This document shows positions 1 through 10,953 of a stretch of 64,000 nucleotides of DNA, in pieces (the stretch's first letter is position 1; each line of letters starts with the position of its first letter). Position numbers and translations under genes: made by a program. The stretch spans positions 10,081,554 through 10,145,553 of the forward strand of contig JADWOT020000008.1 of assembly GCA_036345935.2 (NCBI GenBank). The letters run 5' to 3'. The DNA comes from Taenia hydatigena. Its lineage: Eukaryota > Platyhelminthes > Cestoda > Cyclophyllidea > Taeniidae. The notes beneath the pieces were generated by a model. It was not told the DNA's origin and searched no databases. It worked only from the letters and a program-made list of their open reading frames with translations.

Positions 1-2
1 AA

Positions 3-3000
3 ATCCTTGATCTAATTGCTCTCGGAGAGACCATTAGAGAAAAAGCTATCGATGCTGCCACCTCTTGCGTCACTCCAGGCGGTGGCGGGCAGACCGATAA
101 GAGGATGAGTGTAACCAGTTCCGGCAGCGTTCTTGCTCGTCTTACTTGTGAGTTGGCAAAACATTGCCATTTTCTATTTTATAATCAACTTCTTGAGCAT
201 TTTTCTCAACTTCTACAGTTGGTGGTCGTCATATTGATCCATCGATGGATGGCGATGAAGGAGAGGATGAGGAGTGTGAGTATGATAGTAGAGATGCAAA
301 AGAAATAGAGGATGTCTATGAGTCAGAGGAGAGTGCGGCTCCAGACTCCGCGGGGCTTTCAGTCGAAATGACAAATGAGTCAAAGGAGGAGAGTATCGAG
401 TCTCCTTCGTCTCTTCCGTTGGTCTGTCTTATTCCCGAATACGCAACAGCCCATATCGTCAGTCTACGTCAACTTGAGGTCATGGCCCGCACAACCCTTG
501 ACAAAGCTGTCAGCCAAATAGACCGCCTTGTTCAACTCTACACCGAGATTAATGAGGTAAGGTGTTTGCAGTTGTGTAGGTGCGAAAGTGGACGTGCTCA
601 GGTTTCTCTGAGGTCAATAAATACGTCTGTGTTTGGTCTGCGTGTTGTCATCATCATTCCGCCTACTGCAGCTTACGCAAATTGTTTGGCCTTCGTCTTA
701 CCGTTGAGCTAAGGTTTCTCGCACTTTCGGCAATTGAAGTGGCTCTTTTGAAAATAAACTTTCTCGTTCAATCGTACTGGTATTTGCAATCAACTTTCTT
801 TCAGGCTCGCCACTGGATATCAAGAGGAAACAGTCTTCTCAATCCACTGACAGCGGAAAAAATAGCAGAGATGGACTCGATGGCTTGTGAAGGGACAATT
901 AAGCAGTTGAATGTGTTTTGTGACTCAAGGGAGCAGAACCTCGTTCTCAAGGGTAATCCGGCCCAGTTTAGAAAACAGTTCTCGGATTTACTCAGCGCCG
1001 AAATGAAGGTTTGTAAATCGTGTACTACATGGTGATCAACTTTCTTGCATGCGTATGTACACATCGGCCATAGAGCTGTGGAAATATCTTTTTACGGCCG
1101 ATAAGGAAAAAATTCGCTAATCTTATTCGTCCTGCTCTTGCTTAGTCACCTGCTTATTTTTGCATATTTTTAGAAACTAGCACCTACTATTGTATAGGCT
1201 TCTAGATCCCGGTAAGAAATGAATTTCTACCGTGTTGCTCTATATTCAGCCTTCTCATATGGCTAATTATGTGCTACCTGTCAGAAAGTATTACTGCCAG
1301 TTCAGATGTATTCATGTTTGAGGTGGTACTAGCTAAGATCTCAATTACTTGTTTTCATTCAAGAAAATGGTAATAATGAATGAAATAGGGGAATGAAACG
1401 AGAGTTTACTCAATTTCAGCCTTTCAAATATTCCGTTGTGACACTAAGATCTGCCGCTTTGGTAGTTTGGGCTCCTTAAAATAGGCAAAGTTAATTAAAT
1501 CGGGCTTCTCGTTTCTCTTTCCTAGCTCACTTTGTGGCAAGTGTACCTTATTGACATGTTTAATAAGGTACAGCCATTTTGTATTTTCTTTATTGGAGTT
1601 TTCACAGTGTTAATCACAGACGATTGATGGGTTACTTCCGTCGCTCTACCTTGCAAGATTGCCAAAGGGGCTGAAACAACTTCCTCAGTTTTCGTTATTG
1701 CTTTGTGTACTTTTTATCTCAGGCACTTACTTTTATATGGTTGAGGCACCAAGCCTTGCCTGCAGTTTTTGTTTCGATCTTCGTTTTCCGTTAATTAAGA
1801 CTCAACTTGATACTTTCCCATCTAATCAGTCTTTTTAAGTAACCATCATGACTGCGTACCCTATTTGCACCCAAATCAGATGAACTGTAAGTAGTGTTGC
1901 ATATTTTCAATGAACAACTTACCAAATTGTTATTTCGTAGAGACCTACTCATACTTTTCCTGCTAATAAGTTTGAACCCGGTCCGTCAGGTGATGATTTG
2001 TGCTAAAGGCAGATACCGTCACCTGAGGCTTGGTAAGCGACCCTCATCATTTCATAATTTTTATTGGCATCAGGTTGAGTTGAGTCAAATGCTTCGGCTG
2101 GTGGAGGAAGTTGAACAGGCTCTTAAACTCACCGTTTCGAAACTGCGACAACAAATCTCACGCAGCACCTACCCCATCAAACCTCTTCCCTCCTCTCAAC
2201 AACAGCAACAACAGATCCAATTACAACAACATCAACCCCTCGGTCATCAGAACTCTGCCGCCCCTCTCTCTAAGCAGGCATCTCTCACTCGAAAGCAGAC
2301 TTCTCCCGAAATAGAGGTATATGCCATGTTGACGCGATTTACCTCCGCAAACTTATGGTGGTTACTTCACTAGTTACTGACTGTCTCTCGATGCATCTTG
2401 CCGTACTATGAATATGTCCTTCAAGACTTATTGTAATACGTGTTGAATCAAAACACCTTGGGTTTGCACTTACTGCAATGTCATACTCTGGGACAGGCTG
2501 TTCTGTGGATTTAAATTCTGTTTCTAATTTTTTTGCACAGACTTTTAACCACCAATTTGAAATATCTGTTTCTAATCCTCCTGATTATTGTGATATGTGG
2601 TCATATGCATTTAATGACTTAGTTGATTTTGCTAAACATTTGGACACTCTTTAATTTCCTTTGTAAAATTTCTTAAAAAATTGCGCATTTCATAGTCTGC
2701 CCATGATGTAGAATGGCTTCTCGCAATAAAAAGATCACGAAATATTTGATGGGCGAACAGATTTCCCCTAATGAAGGTTTTTGCAACGCGCTACGGTGAG
2801 CCATCTGCACAAAACTTTCGATGCCTTCTTGCTATTCGTTGGTCATCTCTTAATACATCTCAACAATAAGCCTATATGTTAATGTTAATCTGCTAGTTTT
2901 ATCCCTTTTTGAAAGACTTGCTGGACCAATCATCTATGCTTTTGTGCCGAGTAGGCTGCCATCTCATTTCTGCCGCTAAGGGTTTGCGCATATCCACTTT

Positions 3001-6000
3001 TAGCTCTGAAATTGTGAAGCAAATACGCATTCTGATTGAGCAAATGTGCCTCATCTTAGTAGATTTAAGGTATTATTTCTCAAAAGTTTGGTTTGGCTGA
3101 CGATCCTCTAGTTGGTTTGCAGGGCTTGCTCTAAACATGGCTGCGCTATTTTTATTCCTCTACGGCGAAGAACGGTCTTTTGCATTGCGAAGTCCGGTGC
3201 TCATTCGAAACCCATGGCTTACATCTTACCAGTAAACGAAATGCAACATGTTGGTCTTAAACAATGTAGGCGTTTTGCACCATGAGGCAAACCACATGTG
3301 AGTCCACTTTTGTTCCACAAAATATTTTAGTGCGTCCGTGTGCTTATCCATGCTCCCAATTTTTAGTTTGCTCATTACATGGGAAATCGTTAGCGCCTTT
3401 CGCTGCTGACTCACCGACAATGCGGCGCCTACTTTCAGCCACTCTTTGTACACATTTTCTTATCCCTGGCTCTTCAGAACAATTTTATTACCGCTTTTAC
3501 TCATTAATATGGTTTGTTTTAGGTCTTGAGCATTGTTAATGCTATCAACTATGTTTAAATGTCTTTTGCTCATGTTTAATCCAGTATGATTTGGCCGTTC
3601 TGAATCTGTTTATCTTATTTTCGCGTGACACTGAAGCAGCCATCGGCAGAAGTTGCGTCCAAGTGGAATAATGAGAAACCCTACCAAAGAGCCCTCCAGG
3701 AACTGCTCATCACCGAGGCCAATCATATAAAATTTCTGGAAGCGGCCACACAAGCCTTCTCAGGAAGTCCAGGCAACCCTACACTTCCTCGTTTGCCAGC
3801 CTTTGTCAGAGATAATCCGGCTCTTCTTGTTGTAAACATCCCCGAACAACTTATCTTCCACAAAAAGTGAGCTTTTACTTAGTTTTATGTAATTTAATTC
3901 GTCCTCGGTCAGGATGTGGTTATCTAGAAGTGATGTGCTAGTTTCTGTGTCAATCGCATTTGACAATTTGATTGATGATCTTTTTTATATTTGCGTTTTC
4001 ATTGCAATTCCTGCTCTCAAATTTGAATTGCAAAAAAATATCTCGTTCTCATATGATTATCTATGGGAAATAATTTATTACGTGCAATCGAAGAGCTTTT
4101 TGCTGCTGGCGAAACTAGTCATTACTTAAAATGGATGTGTTGGAGGACATTACGCTCTATTCATCTTATTTTTTCCATTATTGTACCATTAAGCATTCTA
4201 CTCTTTCAGTCATTTCTATCCCCAACTCATGGCGTGTAATGGGGAACCCTTACTAATTCAACAATGGGCAGAAGCTTCGGTAAGAATTTGATGACAATGT
4301 TCTTTTTTATTAAATTTATGCCCAATCACGAAATTTCGGAAACATTTTAATGTTTGTTCACACTGCTTAAGGGGAAAATTGAGTAAATTTTCAGAGTAAG
4401 TTACTACAAAGAACGCACTACTAGGATCACGAGACCGTGTGTGCTTTAGCCAAAATTTCGCATTCGTGTATGTTTGTATATGCAATGACATGGTACACGT
4501 CAGCTCCCAGGCTCTAATCCTAATCCATAGAATGGTTTAGTCATATACATTTGCATATTGTTGCCTCTTTTGCGTAAGCACATGCACCATTTCTTCTCTG
4601 CACAGGAGTTGCCTTCCTGGGTGAAGGTTAACTTGTGAATCACGTGCAAGAGAACCTTTCAAGCTACTTGCCTTTATGCGCTGTCCGTGTTGGTTTTTCC
4701 GCTTGCTTTTGTAATGGATCTTTGGGTCGATAATGATGTTCTTCTATTGGTTGTCCTGTGCATTCGACTTATTCTGTACTTTGTGACAAGTGGCTTTCGT
4801 GCCTCGTGGTGATTCCAGGAGTTCACGTGGCACCGCCCGAACCCTGTGCGCGGTGTAGGTAAGTACACCAAGGCGTATTCAATCCCTTAAAGAGGCCTAG
4901 CATTGGAATAACAATTCGCCTTTCGTCAAGTCAGACTGAACACTGGATACGACTTAGCAACTGGTACTCTTTGATAGGCCATATTTAACTTTTGACTGAT
5001 GAAGTAAATCACAATTAATTGCATTTATCCTTCAAATGAGGGATTAGGGTTAATCTCCCCTCTCAAATTACTCAGTAAGCCCAGTAATTGAAGCGACCAC
5101 CTCCGAACAGCCGTTCACCACTACCATAGTTCCTCTTCATTTGACTGTTAAGTAGCTTAAACTAGCAGAAAATTCATGGCTAATCATTTGCTGGTGAAAT
5201 CAGGCAAATGATTACTTTGCTGCGGTCCACTGTGCCTACTGGATGTGGGGGTGTGAAGTGCCCTTGTGCTTGAGGCGTTTGATAAACAATACCATAGACG
5301 ACCTGTTTCATGGTTCGTCTACCTCCTTACGATCCCAAAAATCAATTCGCACAAATGGCTAACGTTATGATTAGTAATTCATCGTGTTTACATAACCCGG
5401 GTCTTATATCTAGCATAAATCCCCAAAATATACAAGATTTTTTTCCCATAACAATGCACTTGGGTTGTGGTTCTCCCATCATTATCTTTTTTAATTCATT
5501 CATTGGACTTTGGAATTTTACTGTTCTGCTAAGAATTACGGGAACTACTGAGACAAAGCGATCGCATGCCTAGTAAACTTGTCAAGTTTCACTTTTTTTC
5601 ATCTCTCAAAGGCGATGCCATTATAAACAATGAGTCCTCATTCGGCGAAAGTGTCTGATGCCTGTGATTCAGGGGAAGCTTCATGTTAATTTCAGGTGTT
5701 AAATGATTGAACGAAGGGAAATTTGTAATCACATTTAGTCGATCGCGCACTCCTTTTGCAGTGGGCCAGCCTGGTGGACCTGTACACCAACTACTGCCTA
5801 AATTACGAAAGAGCTACACAATACGCAGCTGCATTTGAAAAGGATCAAGTTCACTCTCAGTGGATCTCCGCCTACAACCGATACCTAAACTTCCTTGAGG
5901 CAAAGAAGCCGGAGAACGGTCAAGAGAAGGAAGAAGAGGAAGGGGCAGTTCAGGAGGATTTATGCAAAGTCGCTAGTCTGAATCGCGTCAATTCCTGCAT

Positions 6001-8467
6001 TAACTTTGAGAACCAACTCATCTTCGGTTGTGATGATGATGGCGGTGGTGGCGTTGATGGGGCGGGTGACGAGAACGAGGAGAACTTACCTCCAGCGGGG
6101 AAGAACCCATACAGTGAGGCGATTAAATCCACCTCTCTCTGTCGTCCTCTCCTTGCCTACAGCTTGCGTCTCTTGGAGCCCGCTCAACGATTTCAACGCT
6201 ACCACCTCCTGATTGACCGACTCAAAAACTATGCACCTGAAGGGCCCCAGAAGTAAGCCCTTTATCTGCACGCACGGGCACGTGTGGAAATATCAATGCA
6301 GTCAGCTTGTTTTTGTCGACTTACAGGGAGGCATTGACGAAGGCCCATCAGTCCATGCTTGATATGTGCAACACTGTGAACGTTCTCATGCGAATCCGCG
6401 GTCTTTCTGTAAGATTTTTTCTCCAAAACTTCATGAATTTTCCGATAGTTCATACTGTGCTTCTGAAATCATCCACATGTCTCACTGTTTTCCGTTTTTC
6501 AGTAATTTGTCGTGTTTCATGAAAAATTCTTTTCGCGTCGAAGTGCGCGCCTCCATGTCTGTAATTCTCCATTGCTAATTCATGTCTGGTTATCCTATTT
6601 CAGATATTTAAGTTCAACCTGAAAAATCGTCATATCCTTGTTTACGTGTGAGGCGCTTCAATGTTTTGTGGTCAGCCGATTGAACTAGTACTTTTTTTAA
6701 ATTTCCCCATTCGCTTCTTATCTCAATTTTGTCTAATTTGCCTATTTTTTCGGTATCACTGTTATTTTCACCCTTGGTCAGTGGTGAACCTATAACAAAA
6801 TTCAAGATTTTATTTCGGCTTATGACTTACTGGAAAAGAAAAACGATCCGGTTCTGTCTGCGTCTGGCATCGCTTTCCTGTGATTAGAGGAGGCGTTGCT
6901 ATCAGTTTGCCTTTTTTCACAAGGGCTGTCTTCCTTGACCTCTTTAGGACCATCCATCTCGCCTGGGTCGTCTACTGCTGCAAGACAACTTCACGGTGTG
7001 GTGCGGGGAAGGCCGAAACAACAAGCACCAGCGTTACGTCCTCCTCTTTGAGAACGCCATCCTCCTGACCAAGTTACGTCAGACCAACAACTCTCTGGTC
7101 TCCACCGTGCTCGCCACTCTCAGCAGCAGTGGCGCCTCCAGCAATCAGTCTCTCACCTCTGGAGTCATTGACTCAAATACCGAAGAAGTGGGCAGTTGTG
7201 TGAATGAAACTGACAGCCTCTCCTCTGCCCTCCCCTCCATCCCCATTGATGTCTCCTCTCAGAAACCTACCTACGAAATTAAGATGGAGATCAAGGTTCG
7301 CTCTCTCCTTCGCCTTACTATCATTTTTTGGCTTTAAAATTACGAGGCTACATGGAAACTCATTGTCATTTTCTTTTAATCACTCGTTGCTTACCATTAG
7401 GATCTGTTTTCGGCCGCCATCATCGCCAATAATATTTGACTAATTAACACTAAAATTCCTTAAAGCCAACGAGAAATTTGGTATTTACGAATCACCGTCA
7501 GTGAGAAGAGATTAGCAATGTCGATGTTATTTTTTTATTCCGCTTTCCGAACCCCAAACGGTTTTACCCCCTACCACGAACATAATTTGTAACGTTTTCT
7601 CCATACGTAGGAAGGGCGTACGATATTTATTTTGCGTTTAACAAAAAATTGGCGATGCATTTCTGCTTCATTCAATCTTTGAAGTGAAGGGAGTTGTCGT
7701 CCAGTGCATTGTAGTGTGAAACAAGGTTTCTCCGTATTATCACGGAGTATAATTAAACCGCTGCAGATGCTGAGAATACAATTAGGAAGGAATGATGAGT
7801 CTGGTTACTTTTCTTTCTTCGGTTACAATTTTCCGGTTCAACATACCATGAATCTCTCGAGGGCGTGATCTTTCATCATAATGCATGTTACGCTTTTCCT
7901 GTGCATAAGAAATGGCTTAGGCGTCACTTCTAGCCCCTGTATTGTGAATTCCTCATGAATGGTGGTAAAAATTGTCGATAATAGTTCTTGTTATTAATAA
8001 ATTTTTAGTAAACTTAGGGTAGATTTCAATCACCTTGAGGTAGCTTAGAATAATGATCACGTACCCAACTGTTGGTGCCAAACATTGGGGAGTGACTGGA
8101 GCTTTTACTAAACTGTCACCAATTCTTGTTTTCTGGTCAGCTTACGGAAGTGGGTTTGATGCCAAGCGTCCAGGAGGATCGACGCCGATTTGCAGTGTGG
8201 ACGGCGTGTCGGGCGCAGCTGTACATATTCCAGCCGAGCAATTTGCAGGTGCGCACTCAGTGGGTTCGTGCCATCAATGATCTCCTTTCCGCCCAACTGA
8301 TGCGCATCCGTGACGATGTGAATCGGCAACACAACATTGTCACGTGTGCGTCATCATTGCTCCAACCGTCGTCGAAGCCGTCATGCTGTCAACGCGCAGA
8401 CACCCTCTGTGACGCCGTTGATGAACAATTTGATGAGGACGCCGATGTGACTGTCACGGACTTTTAA
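3..8467 (+). CDS. Dbl-family Rho guanine nucleotide exchange factor, 5' truncated by window edge
   Basis: The protein would activate a Rho-family GTPase by exchanging GDP for GTP at the membrane or cytoskeleton. Exons read are 3-147, 219-556, 805-1008, 2074-2316, 2897-3058 (or 3069), 3637-3866, 4210-4279, 5762-6252, 6327-6408, 6948-7295 and 8141-8467. All phases agree and give 879 residues plus stop, with the N-terminus missing. The order is a helical spectrin-like region (805-1008, ARHWISRGNSLL), a polyQ linker, a DH domain from about residue 365 (KPYQRALQELLITEANHI) to the helix EPAQRFQRYHLLIDRL, then a PH domain opening LGRLLLQDNFTVW and closing with the helix TQWVRAINDLLSAQL. The DH-PH spacing and the spectrin-like region resemble the MCF2/DBS and PLEKHG4 (puratrophin) group, but the exact orthologue is not settled. 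An acidic, Gly-rich insert splits the DH domain. The junction of the 2897 and 3637 exons is the least certain. Confidence 0.85.
2194..2240 (+). repeat. CAA/CAG-rich coding microsatellite (polyglutamine) in the RhoGEF
   Basis: Within the exon 2074-2316 a run of CAA and CAG codons gives SQQQQQQIQLQQHQ. It sits in a low-complexity Ser/Pro/Gln linker between the helical N-terminal region and the DH domain. CAA and CAG are mixed, which usually slows repeat expansion. Confidence 0.85.
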
Positions 8468-9696
8468 GAGGTCTAATTCCATCACCTTTCCTGTTGGCTA
8501 TTTCCTTTTTATTGCAACCTAATATCTGGTTATCAGTATCAACATTTAGCTAAATTCCAATCTTATCTTTTAGTTGCATCAACCGCAAGAGGTAAATTAC
8601 TTCTAGTCTTTCATCCTCCTGGAGTTAGTCCGATGTACACAGGCGTCACTGTTGTGGATCCCCCTGTTTTCTTGTATCTCCGTTGCATTTTACCTGTAAA
8701 GCAGTTCTGTACCTTCACCCTCCCCCAAACTGACCTGTCAATCCGCCTCGTCACTAAATTTCCCATCGCTACTACTTTATGCATTTTATGCTGCGAGGTT
8801 GTGGTCATCTGGACCCTCGAGTGCAGCATATCGTCACTCACTCCACGCCATTTCTCCTCCACCTGTCAGTGTGTTTGTTTTGTTAATTAAAAATACTTCC
8901 TTGATTAATACCGCATCTTTTGGTATGCTACGTGCAGTCTTCTTGTTTGAAAGATGAGCCGCTCATTCTAGTGGTGATGTTTCTTGCTATGTTATTCACA
9001 CACGGACATAATTTTTCATCAAATTGACTCATTTTCATCAGATGTGCTTTCCTCTGGAGACTGCTTGCATTTTTCTGATTCATTTGCTTCATGGCATTAG
9101 TGTAAAGGCGTAATTGCTCTAAAAAAGGAGCTCCTTACTTTCCTTAATTATGATCACCTAGTAAATTTGTTCAGCTGTGCACTTTTTTCTCGAGTAATGA
9201 CGATTAAACTATTAGCAACAACACATAAGCCATGGTTTATTCAATCTCGACCTCTGATTTTATAAGTTATTAAGAGTATTTGCCTAGGGACCGGAACGCT
9301 TCGAAGGTGTTTAACTAGGCCCACACAAAACAGCTTGGTTTTGCTTTCTTGTTAAAAAAAGTAAGCCATAGTTGACGCTATTTTAATTAGAGATGAAGGG
9401 GATGCCTTTTTCCGTTTGCTAACCCACTCGGTCGTAGGTAGAATTTATTAGTATTACACTATGCTTACGACACCTATTGGTGGATCTTCTGCGTTTGTGG
9501 AGGTCCGCTTGAAGTAATTTTAGAGAACATTGGATGTATTCACCGCGTGTTTCGGCTTTATTTGGAATTGGACGATAAGGTACGTTGGGAGAACTAATGC
9601 AACACTCGTAACTATCACATTGGTAGTTTGGCTGGATTGCACCACCTCGGAATGTCTGAGTATCCCGTTTTTTCTTATTGATGATTCAGACAATAG
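8468..9696. other. 3' UTR and intergenic stretch
   Basis: This holds the probable 3' UTR of the RhoGEF and then AT-rich sequence with no convincing gene. A frame open up to a strong donor (AAG then GTACGT at 9580) could be an upstream exon of the next gene. In phase it would read RVFRLYLELDDK into the exon at 9697, but no start codon or clear 5' boundary was found. Confidence 0.5.
8886..8891 (+). terminator. Possible poly(A) signal of the RhoGEF gene
   Basis: ATTAAA lies 419 bases past the TAA stop that ends at 8467. It is the second most common poly(A) hexamer, but the sequence is AT-rich and chance matches are frequent. Confidence 0.3.
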
Positions 9697-10938
9697 AAGC
9701 CTGTCAGCCATCTTCCAACTCCATTAAAACTGGCTGATCTCAGAGAGTGCGATTTCAAGGCAAAACTCGACACAGCGGGAGTCAGTAGCGTGAACGAGGA
9801 CGAGTGCACCCCGAACCATAACCAACCTCACGGCCTCTCCCCTTCTTCAGCATCCAGTGAGGAAAGTAGCCTCGATTTGTCCTCTGGACCAGCTTCCCCA
9901 GACGCCCAGTTGCTCATTCCATCTCTCACCGCCGAATACTTTGTGGGTCTCTTCAAGCCTAGCATCGAATTGCTCGATAACGTCGTTGCGGCCTACCTGC
10001 TCACCCAAGGAAAACTAAAGCTCTTACTCGAGGAAATATCCCAAGGTTTACCTTTCTCTTTCCCTAACTTATTTCACTTTTATCAAAGTGTGCTAGGAAT
10101 AGTTATCCAATCGGGCGGTCAGAGCCGCATTGAATACCTTTTAAATCTCGCCTTTAGGTAAATTTGATAGACAGTGTTCATTCAAGAGACGTGCGTATGG
10201 GGTGGCTTTTTTTACCCAAAATGATATTTGCCTTTTTTGTAAATTAGTAAGCTCGTAGGCGTTCATGTAACAATCCTTTAACATGTTGGCAAGACATTAA
10301 AACTTCAAGCGCGGCACTTATTGACTTGCCAAGGGAAATTGTCTTGCTGAATGCCACAATAAGGTGGCACGATGGGCGCGAAGCCATTTGCAGATAGGCA
10401 CTTGGGATTCATCAATTTTGAGATGAATTCTTTTAACACAAAGGAAAGTCTATGAAAATGAACTTCCGAGAATGTTTTGGGGTCAAAAAGTTTTGTCAGC
10501 TTGCATTGTTGTGAAAGGAGAAAGTACTAACAACCAAAACAAAGAAAGGTGTTCCCTACATTGGAACTGAATTATCCGTTGCTATTAGCCGCGTTGTATA
10601 ATAGCCGACGCATCTGTACGTTTGAGGTAGAAAGCAGTCTTTGTTTCTTCACTACTTATTTGGAAATAATCTTTGAAATTTCCGATAACTTTTAGAGTTG
10701 ACGCAAGTACTAGGCCAGATTATCCCTCCTGTTGACCTTCAGCAGCATACAAGGAAAATTTCCACTGCGAATTCGCGTCTTCGATCTATAGAATCCCATT
10801 TGCAACGCATTCAGGTGAATCCTCTGATTCCCTATGCGTGCAGAAAGCTGGTCGATGCATTGCATTGGTCCCATTGCATTGCTCTTGGATTTTTTTCAGA
10901 CACGCCTTCAAGCTCTCCAGACTCGTGTGTCGCCATAA
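9697..10938 (+). CDS. Small coiled-coil protein, snapin/pallidin-like BLOC-1 or BORC subunit (5' end unresolved)
   Basis: Three exons join in phase: about 9697-10045, 10696-10814 and 10900-10938, ending TAA. The first exon encodes a Ser/Glu-rich segment and then FKPSIELLDNVVAAYLLTQ. The later exons continue a heptad-like helix (LTQVLGQI, then RKISTANSRLRSIESHLQRI, then TRLQALQTRVSP and stop). A short helix, a Q-x-x-L motif, a PPVDL break and a second Leu/Arg helix close to the C-terminus resemble snapin/pallidin-type subunits, which build BLOC-1 and BORC complexes for lysosome-related organelle biogenesis and positioning. KXD1-like is an alternative. The match is by pattern only and the exact subunit is not assigned. 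No ATG was found in frame in the first exon, so at least one 5' exon is missing. The stop lies 15 bases before the flightless-1 ATG. Confidence 0.5.
10891..10899 (+). promoter_or_regulatory. 3' splice site used by the coiled-coil gene and possibly also as flightless-1 5' acceptor
   Basis: A pyrimidine run ending TTTTTTCAG precedes base 10900. It is needed in phase 0 for the last 12 codons of the snapin-like gene. It is also the only good acceptor just upstream of the flightless-1 ATG at 10954, and would leave a 54-base leader. Confidence 0.55.
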
Positions 10939-10953
10939 TTGATAGAAGGAGCG

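Noticed and set aside
7204..7443. 79-codon + strand frame overlapping the PH domain exon
   Set aside because: It is a shifted frame of the exon 6948-7295, which fits the DH-PH protein in the other frame.
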